Shown: positions 1 to 7,300 of the stretch, piece by piece | Layout of the letters: each line of letters starts with the position of its first letter | Numbering within the stretch: the stretch's first letter is position 1 | NCBI GenBank assembly: GCA_024102815.1 | Contig: JAGFJJ010000048.1 | Coordinates: forward strand, 1-64,000 | Source of the DNA: Phycisphaerae bacterium | GTDB lineage: Bacteria > Planctomycetota > Phycisphaerae > UBA1845 | Direction: 5' to 3' | Length of the DNA: 64,000 bases | The notes under the pieces: generated by a model | Database searches by the model: none | Told to the model about the DNA's origin: nothing | What the model saw: the letters and a program-made list of their open reading frames with translations, nothing else | Translations under genes and position numbers: made by a program

Positions 1-1527
1 CCACGAATCACCGTCGAGGTCGGCGCCGGGCTGCTGCCCGAGAAAGAGCCTGAAGCCGAAATAGGGATTCGCCGTCCCGACAAAAAGTCCGTAGGGCGTC
101 GATGCTAACGAACGAATGCCGTAAGCGTATTCGTCTTCCAGCCCGTTGCGTGTGATCAGCTTCCAATCGCGGCCGTCTTCCGTTTCCCAGAGATCGAAGC
201 CACCATCGATCGCCGCGACCACGTCGGCGATTTCGCCGGCCGGGATCCGCTCCAGGATCCAGGAGATGATCGGGCGAATGTCCAGGTCGATGGAGGACTC
301 GAGTCCCTCCGTGGTGGCAAAACGGGCGAAGAGGGACATGTCAAACGTACCCATGTAAAGGCGGTTGTCATGCACAGCCATGCGCCAGATGTACCCCGTC
401 CGGGAGTTTCCACATCCACCGAGCTTGCCGGTGATGGGGAATTTGTACCCGTCCGGTGTTTCGCGCGGTTCTCCGCAGACCACTTGCCATGACCCGTCGC
501 CCGCGACGCGGAGCAGCTCCGCCGCGGCGGAATCGACCCCCGGAAAGAAATCCAGCGCCACGAAATTCAGGCCCGTACCCACATAGAGGTAGTCTCCGAA
601 AGCCTTGAGACTGACCACGTTCTGGTTCCGCGAGCCGCGGTAAGCCCCCTTGGTCAGCACTTTCTCAAATACATAGGGTGGGCGGCCTACGGCTTGGGTC
701 TTGAGCAACTGGAATCCCTGGTCATCCGTCGCCGTTCCTATGTACAGGAACCCTTTAAACGCCTCCAGTTCAAATGCAGATATGTTCGCCGGGTCGCCGA
801 AGTTTGGTGGATTGACCCTGATGAATTCGCCGGACGCAGGATCGACCGCCTCGAGCAGCGTGGTCTCCTCACCGACCCGGCCGATGCCCAGCACGTACAG
901 GCGCCCCTTGTAGCTGGTCAGCGAACGGTAGGAGACGAGAGTTGCGTCGTTCGAGATCTTGCCCGGAAGTGCCTCGAAATGCCGCCCGTCGACGGAGCGC
1001 AGGATGCGCGGCGGTGGTCCGGGAACTTCCGTAGTCACATAGGTCCCCACATAAAGCGCCTCCCTGCCATCGGGTTCGCGATGCACGAGCATCGAGCGAT
1101 ATCCAAGGTCCACGGCCACGTCGCGGAATGTGCCGTCGGAACTCAGCGCCTTGCTCGTGGGCGAAATGTAAACCAGCTCAATTTCCTGGGTGGCGGGATC
1201 GTAAGTGTAGATTCGTCCGCGGAGATCGGTATCCAGCAGATTCGGATCGCAATCCACTGGGACTTCCTGCTCGGCGTTGTTGGCCGTGACGCCACGGATT
1301 GATCGCACAATGCAGAGGAAATTGTGATTCGTTCCGATATAGAGACGATCCTTGAAATAGGCCATGGACCAGGCGTAGCTGTTGCCTCGGAGGCCGAAAC
1401 CCTGCTCGCCGATCTGGCGAAAGTCCTCCGCTTTCAGTCCCTGCGCGCGGGAGGGCGATGTGCCCACACCCAAGAGCAGCATCAGACCGACGACGACCGT
1501 CCCCCACATGCAGTGTCGATGGCACAT
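1..1527 (-). CDS. Secreted beta-propeller-like protein (3' end cut by window)
   Basis: This frame is open from an ATG at 1527 to base 1, so at least 509 residues are present and the C-terminus lies outside the window. The N-terminus has a signal peptide: basic start, hydrophobic core VVVGLMLLLGVG, then a SPSRAQ cleavage region. The body repeats short strand motifs of the form LYxGT (RLYIGTNHN, ALYVGTYVT, FLYIGTATD, YLYVGTGLN, RLYMGTFDM, GLFVGTANP), spaced as expected for blades of a propeller or kelch-like fold. The last visible residues (GADLDGDSW) resemble a calcium-binding or dockerin-like start. It lies 60 bases downstream of the alpha/beta hydrolase on the same strand and may be the last gene of that operon. 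No enzymatic motif is visible, and an extracytoplasmic binding role is only an inference. Confidence 0.75.
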   Translation of the reverse strand, partial: MCHRHCMWGTVVVGLMLLLGVGTSPSRAQGLKAEDFRQIGEQGFGLRGNSYAWSMAYFKDRLYIGTNHNFLCIVRSIRGVTANNAEQEVPVDCDPNLLDTDLRGRIYTYDPATQEIELVYISPTSKALSSDGTFRDVAVDLGYRSMLVHREPDGREALYVGTYVTTEVPGPPPRILRSVDGRHFEALPGKISNDATLVSYRSLTSYKGRLYVLGIGRVGEETTLLEAVDPASGEFIRVNPPNFGDPANISAFELEAFKGFLYIGTATDDQGFQLLKTQAVGRPPYVFEKVLTKGAYRGSRNQNVVSLKAFGDYLYVGTGLNFVALDFFPGVDSAAAELLRVAGDGSWQVVCGEPRETPDGYKFPITGKLGGCGNSRTGYIWRMAVHDNRLYMGTFDMSLFARFATTEGLESSIDLDIRPIISWILERIPAGEIADVVAAIDGGFDLWETEDGRDWKLITRNGLEDEYAYGIRSLASTPYGLFVGTANPYFGFRLFLGQQPGADLDGDSW

Positions 1528-1587
1528 TGCTATCTCACTTCACCAAGCGGGGCAGTCGGCCGCATACCGATGCCCACACCGGATTGC

Positions 1588-2445
1588 TCAAACCCCCTGC
1601 TTCGACTTCCCCACATAACCGTCTGGATCCCGCAGAAACTCCGCGATCGCCGAAAGGAAGACCTCCGCCGAATCCACGACCGTATAATGCCCGGTATCAC
1701 TGAGCATGTCGCAGCGGCAACGGGGCATCAGCCCCGCCAGATGCGGACCCAGCTTGCTGAAGGGCGATGTTCCCCCGTAAAGCGCCAGAACGGGCGCTGC
1801 AATGTGCGCCAATCGCTCCTCCGTCAAACCCGCCACCTGGCGAAAATCCCGCGTGATCGAGGTCTCTTCAATCAATCGCTTTAGTCGCGACTTGCCCAGC
1901 GCCGAATTCTGCCGCAGGGCGAAAGGATTGGGAATCTCCGCACCCCGCCGAAATACCTCGGCCACGTCCCCGCCGTCGGCTTCGAGAAACCACTCATAAT
2001 TGATGCCAAACTCGGCCAGTTCGCCTTTCCAGGTCTCCCAGCCGTGCCACTCCTGGAGGGTGCGCAGATGTCGCAGGCACGCAATACCCGTATCAGAGAG
2101 CACGACGCCCGCAACGCGCTCGGGAAAGTGCGCCGCCAACTGAAGAGCGATCGATCCGCCAAAGCTGTGGCCGATGATGCGTGCCTTGCCCACGCCCACG
2201 TGTTCGAGTAGGGCATTGAGATCATGGGCGAGATCGTGCGAGGTGTAGCCGGTCGGCGTGGCCTGGGAGTAGCCGTGCCCGCGCAGGTCGTAGGCCAGCA
2301 CGCGGTAGTTCTCGCTGAGCGCCGGCAGAACCCGGGCGAACCACACCGCCAGGGTCGAGGTGACCCCGTGGATAAGCACCACATCGGGGCCATCGCCCTT
2401 GACCATGTAGTGCATCTTGATCCCGTTCACCTGCTCGATGGCCAT
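1588..2445 (-). CDS. Alpha/beta hydrolase, last enzyme of the synthase operon
   Basis: A 285-residue serine hydrolase of the alpha/beta fold. The oxyanion strand VVLIHGVTS is followed by the nucleophile elbow GHSFGGS (Ser94), a central cap region, and a C-terminal DTGHYTVVDS that supplies the catalytic histidine. There is no signal peptide, so it is cytoplasmic. It starts 9 bases after the phosphodiesterase stop and shares the direction of the PUFA-synthase-like genes. A thioesterase-like role in releasing or editing the acyl product is plausible from context. The family is too broad to name a substrate, and an esterase or epoxide-hydrolase-like activity is equally possible. Confidence 0.85.
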   Translation of the reverse strand: MAIEQVNGIKMHYMVKGDGPDVVLIHGVTSTLAVWFARVLPALSENYRVLAYDLRGHGYSQATPTGYTSHDLAHDLNALLEHVGVGKARIIGHSFGGSIALQLAAHFPERVAGVVLSDTGIACLRHLRTLQEWHGWETWKGELAEFGINYEWFLEADGGDVAEVFRRGAEIPNPFALRQNSALGKSRLKRLIEETSITRDFRQVAGLTEERLAHIAAPVLALYGGTSPFSKLGPHLAGLMPRCRCDMLSDTGHYTVVDSAEVFLSAIAEFLRDPDGYVGKSKQGV

Positions 2446-2454
2446 TGCCCACGC

Positions 2455-4086
2455 TTACTCCATGTAGCCCAGCGCCTTGAGGCGCAGCAGAATCTGCTCG
2501 TCGACTTCCTCCGCTGTGTCCGGCGACTCCGCCGGCACATTCTGAGGTTCCTTCTTCAGATGCGGCGGTGCTTGCGTCGCGGCCCCAATCCGCGGCGGCC
2601 TTCTCCGCACGGCGGAATCGACCATCAGCTCGACCGGAGCGCGCCCTTCGAGATCCCGCGGAATCTCCAAACCCAGAACGTGCAGCGCCAGCGGAGCAAT
2701 ATCCAGTAACGAAACCGACGGGATCGCAGCCGGCGTCTCGCAGCGAATCTTCGGACCGACCGCCAGCAGAACGCCGTCGGGATGGTGCGTCCCCGTGGGA
2801 ACGGCGCGGCGCTTCAGGACCTCCCGGCCGCGCAGCACGGACACAAACCCGTGATCGCGCAGTTGGAGCGTCAGGTCGGGAGCGAGTTCACCGCAAGGAC
2901 CGTCAAAAATCTCCTCCCGGGTCCAGACGGCCGTCACCAGCGGCTCCCCCGTGTTCGGGTCGCGGCACTCGTTGAGCAGCCGCTTTCGCAATGTCTCTCG
3001 AAACTTCGCGTAGTCTTCCGGAGCCACACCGTGCGAGCCCCGTGGACCAATCACGGGAATATGGATTCCGTTGCTGCTGGCCGAATCCGCGTAGGCCAAC
3101 GTTCGCGACATGTCGATCGATGTCGCGTGATACTGCTGCCCCTCGCCGAGCACGTGTGAATCTTCTCCGACAACGTCGGCATCTCTCGACCATGCCAGCC
3201 AGCCCTGCTGCTCGAGCCAGGAGTTGACGTACAGAATCTCCGTGCTGCCGGTGAAGCCGTGGTCGGACACGACCAGCACAGTCGCATCATCTCCGGCAAG
3301 CCGCACGGTCTCACCCAGGAAGTCGTCGATCTGGCGGAAATAGGCGTCGCAGAGTTGTTGGAGACGTGCATACTTTGCATCGGGCGACGTCGGCCGCAGC
3401 GCCGGATCGAGCACGTGCCAGAGCAGATGCTGAAGTTTGTCCACGCCGTCAAAGACGATTCCGGTCAGCGCACACGGATCGTGTTCCATCTGGTGTTTGA
3501 GCAGCTCGAACCACTGCCGGTCGCGACGGATGTGCAGATCAATCCACGGCTCGTAGTTCTCCAATGCCGCGCCGGCGACGGCCTTCTTTTCTTCGTTGAA
3601 GTCCATGGCCAGTTCGCGGACGTCGAAGCCCGGAACATCGCGCTGTAATCGCTCGATCAGCTCCTTCGGCCGGCTCGAGGATTTCACCCACCGCCAGGTG
3701 ATCCAGCCGGGAATGCAATAGCCGTTGAACTCCGGCGCAGGATTATGGGCCACGAAGTTGAGGCTGCCGGCGCGCAGACCCTGCCGCGAGACCATCGACC
3801 AGATCGTCTCGGAGCACACGTTGCGTGAGGACACGACGCGGATGAAGCGCGAGTTCGGCGATTCGAACTGGAGGAAATTGGTGATGCCGTGATGTCCCGG
3901 AGACCGACCCGTGACCAGCGTGGTCCAAGCAGGGGGCGTTAGCGGCGGCGTGGTGGATCGCAAGAGGGCGCGCACGCCTTGCGTCTGCCATTGCCCGAAA
4001 AAGGGCATGACCCCGCGAGCGACCATATCGTCGAGGACCGTGTAGGTCGCCCCGTCGAGACCGAAGATAATCACCGATCCGTTCAA
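2455..4086 (-). CDS. Type I phosphodiesterase / alkaline-phosphatase-superfamily enzyme
   Basis: A 543-residue member of the type I phosphodiesterase / nucleotide pyrophosphatase branch. The metal site is complete: GLDGATY near the N-terminus (Asp11), the nucleophile region TTPPLTPPAWTTLVTG (residues 45-60), FDGVDKLQHLLWH, VVSDHGF, and GTHHPDG near the C-terminus. There is no signal peptide or membrane segment, so it appears cytoplasmic, which is unusual for a degradative phosphatase. Its ATG overlaps the stop of the free acyl carrier protein (ATGA, 4086-4083), so the two are probably translationally coupled. Inference: it acts on a phospho-linked substrate of the lipid or polyketide pathway, perhaps a phospholipid or a phosphopantetheine-type linkage. 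Nothing in the sequence fixes the substrate. Confidence 0.85.
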   Translation of the reverse strand: MNGSVIIFGLDGATYTVLDDMVARGVMPFFGQWQTQGVRALLRSTTPPLTPPAWTTLVTGRSPGHHGITNFLQFESPNSRFIRVVSSRNVCSETIWSMVSRQGLRAGSLNFVAHNPAPEFNGYCIPGWITWRWVKSSSRPKELIERLQRDVPGFDVRELAMDFNEEKKAVAGAALENYEPWIDLHIRRDRQWFELLKHQMEHDPCALTGIVFDGVDKLQHLLWHVLDPALRPTSPDAKYARLQQLCDAYFRQIDDFLGETVRLAGDDATVLVVSDHGFTGSTEILYVNSWLEQQGWLAWSRDADVVGEDSHVLGEGQQYHATSIDMSRTLAYADSASSNGIHIPVIGPRGSHGVAPEDYAKFRETLRKRLLNECRDPNTGEPLVTAVWTREEIFDGPCGELAPDLTLQLRDHGFVSVLRGREVLKRRAVPTGTHHPDGVLLAVGPKIRCETPAAIPSVSLLDIAPLALHVLGLEIPRDLEGRAPVELMVDSAVRRRPPRIGAATQAPPHLKKEPQNVPAESPDTAEEVDEQILLRLKALGYME

Positions 4087-4388
4087 GCCTGTCCCCCAAC
4101 GCCGTCCAGGTGCAGCATCAGGAAATCGAGCAGTTCGCCGATGCGGATGTCGTCGGCCTTGCGCTCGCTGAACTGCGTCAGCAGCTCCGCAAAGGGCAGC
4201 GACTGGTTGAAGTGCTCCTCGAGCCGGGTCCCGAGCGCCACGGCGTCAATGGACTCGAACTCCAGGTCCGTAAACAGGCGCGTTTGCTCGTTGATATCCC
4301 CGTCGTAATCCCAGTCCTCGCGGAGCTCCCCGAGAATGGCCATCAACTCGCCCCGAACCGATTCGCGATCAAGCGCTCGTCCGTGCAT
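4083..4388 (-). CDS. Free-standing acyl carrier protein
   Basis: A 101-residue acidic carrier protein. The phosphopantetheine attachment site is Ser46 in DLEFESIDAV, flanked by the four-helix pattern typical of ACPs (LFTDLEFESIDAVALGTRLEE). I chose the internal ATG at 4388 because residues upstream of it are arginine- and tryptophan-rich and unlike an ACP. With this start the gene overlaps the last 20 bases of the KS-AT-ACP-DH-PPTase gene. The phosphopantetheinyl transferase at the end of that upstream protein is the obvious activating enzyme. A discrete ACP next to multidomain synthases that already carry ACPs suggests a role in accepting, loading or handing off the finished chain, which is an inference. 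Confidence 0.9.
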   Translation of the reverse strand: MHGRALDRESVRGELMAILGELREDWDYDGDINEQTRLFTDLEFESIDAVALGTRLEEHFNQSLPFAELLTQFSERKADDIRIGELLDFLMLHLDGVGGQA

Positions 4389-7300
4389 GTTCCGTTTGCT
4401 CCACCAGTGCCAATGCCACGACATAACCGCCGTCGCATGTCGTCTGAACCGCAGCCCGACGATCTTCGCCCGCGCTCTTGCGCGCGGCAATCACAAACAG
4501 ACCCGAAGTGCGGTCTACCTCCGCAACGCGCAGCGATTTCGGGTCCCCGGAAAGTCCCACGCCCCAGGCCTTGCCCGCCGCCTCTTTGGCAGCCCAGGCC
4601 CGCGAAATCCACTCGTCATCCAATAGACCGGATTCCTGTAGAAGAACGCGCTCCTCGGAAGTGAACGCTGCCTCGAGAAATCCATCCGCACGCGACGCCA
4701 CGCTTTCCAGGTCGACGCCCACTTCCGCATCCGCGGCCGCGGCAATCGCCAGGCGGCCCTTGTGAGCAATGGAAACCTGCGGCGCCTTCCCGACCATCGA
4801 CTGCCAGCGCCCGCTCGCCACGGGTCGTCCGGCAGCATCGTGCTCGATCTCCACATCGGCCGGGTATAGCTTCAGACCCGTTTCGCGCTGAACCAATGAG
4901 CGTACCGCATCCTTGGCAGCCGATCGCCCCACGATCCACTCCGTCCGTCGCGGACCCTCAGCCATCGACAGAAACTCGGCCAGTTCCCGTCGACTGCAAA
5001 TCAAATACGCCCAGAGCTTTTCCCACAGTGCCGCGCGAAGTTCTCCCTCCGCAGCCATGCGGCGGACTTCCACATGATGACTGGAACCCGGCACGTCCAG
5101 CGCAACAGCATCACTGGCAATACCTTCGCGCGGAAACCGCCAGAAGTCGTAGAACGATCGAGGCCAATGGAAGCGCCAATCCTCCCAACCCTTGATCCGC
5201 ATCCACAAACGGCCGTCGCCGTCCACGATGTCCATGTCGGCCACGAACTGACGATGCGCGACCGAACGCACACGCAAATGGCACGTTGCCCGCTCCCCGG
5301 GATGAAGATTCTCCCGATGGAGCGTGAGTTCCTCCAGGCGGATGGGAAACAGGACAAAGCCTTCACTGAGGAACTCGACCGGCCAATAGCCGACGAGCTG
5401 ACCGGCTGCGTCGAGCAGGAAGGGATCAACGTGGAATCGAGGATTCGGGTTTGACGCAAACAGATTGTCAAACGGCAGCACTTCAAGCTGCGCCGAAAGC
5501 CCGTTCTCACCAATCGCATCGAGGGCAACCACCCCCTGGAAGCGCGGCCCGTGAAACATGCGATGCAGGTCGTACATCTGCCGCGCGGTGTGCGAAGGAG
5601 TCCGCTCAGCAACGAGCGGCTCGACCTGCGGCGCAGCCGGACGCGGATAGTCCCGAGCCAGCAGGATCGTTGCCTCGGCGACGGACGAGGACCTCGCCTG
5701 GTCCCCGTCGTCCTTTGACGCATTCGCCCGGTAGATTGCGGTGCGGACTTCGTTCTCATTTGGGCCGACGCGCCCTGTAATGCGAAGCGTGACCCGGGGC
5801 CCGCTCGGCTCCACATCCACCCACTTGCCCGCTTGCACGCCGCGGACCCCTACGACCCTCTGCCCCGGCACCAGCAGCGCCGCCACCTCCGCCATCATGG
5901 CCACGCTGACCGTCATGGGCACCACATTGAGCGTGTCACGATCGCGATCGTATTCCGATGTATCCGGGTCGAAATGGTGATCAAGCAGATAAACATCTTC
6001 GGAAAGGTCCATGTCGCGGACCACCGCGATGGCATTGCCCGGGTCGTGCTCGACAATCTGCCCGGCAAAGGCGAGCGATATGTTGCTTTCCAACTGCGCG
6101 ACGCCTCGTGAATGCTCCTGTGGAGCAACATCACTTGCCGCAGCCTGCAAGTGCTCCAGAACCTGGCGCAGCGTCCGCAGTCGGGCAACCTCCTCCATAT
6201 CCACCGCGGCCAGGATGACGCCCTGCTCTTCCGCCTGCCTTTGGAGCGAACCCAGAATCTCGATCCGTTTAATCGAGTCGATCCCCAGGTCAGCTTCGAG
6301 ATCGAGGTCGACACCGAGCATTTCCGGCGGATAGCCGGTCTTGTCGGCAACAATACTCATCAGCGCATCGGCCAGATCCGCCTGTTCGGTCGCCACCGGT
6401 GCACTCCGGACCGATGCGTCATGCTCATCTGCGAGGTTCGACGCGCGGACAGCTCCAGAAGTCGACGTGGCATCATCACGTTCGGTCACGCCGGGGTACG
6501 CATCGGATGGAGACGAGGGCTCGGCCTCTTCGTCAGGCGTCGGCGGCATTGCTCTGGGGGTGTCATACACGGGAACGGGATCACCACGCTCGGCGCCCGA
6601 ATCGGCCATATCGGCGTTTGAAACTCCCAGGTAGGCTCGCATGATGTCTTCATGCGCCGCCAGGGTCTGCTCCATCAGCTCCATGTGCGCATGGATCATT
6701 CCCGCCGAGCCCGCGTGCGGCGCCCGATCGCGCGGTTGCGAATCGTTCTGGCTGACGTGCGCTCCCGACCGCTGATTATTGAAGGCTGCTTGCCCCGATC
6801 CCGATCCTTCGGACCCGAGAGGGACAGGTCCTTCCGTGTCGCTTCGAGGCGATGCTTCCGAAATGCCGGGCGATCCGCTCGTGGTCGATTCCAACGCGGC
6901 CGAAGATACCCGATACCCCTCCGGTAGCTTCAGGTGCGGATAGCACAGCGTGATCTGGATCGTGCCCGGCGCCGCGTCAGGATCGATCACGCTGTCAGCC
7001 GCGGCGTCCATCGAGAGCACCCGCGCATCCCGATGGCGATACAGGTAGCCCAAATCCATCGGTACGTGCAGCGCCGCCAGTCGCGCCACGGCGTGGTGCA
7101 GTGTGGTAACGCCGCTGCGGCGGTGATGGTTGGTCGGAATCATCGCGTGATGCCGGCCGCGCAAGATGTCATCAACAAACCCGCTGAGATTCGCTCGCGG
7201 ACCCACCTCGACAAACACGCGGGCGCCCGCGTCGTACATCGCCTCGACCGTCTGACGGAACAGCAGCGGTGTCGCAAACGTGTTCGCGAGCATTTGCACG

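Noticed and set aside
156..1525. Small frames on both strands near the left end
   Set aside because: All lie inside the minus-strand propeller-like gene (1-1527), whose own frame is open throughout and shows repeated LYxGT motifs.
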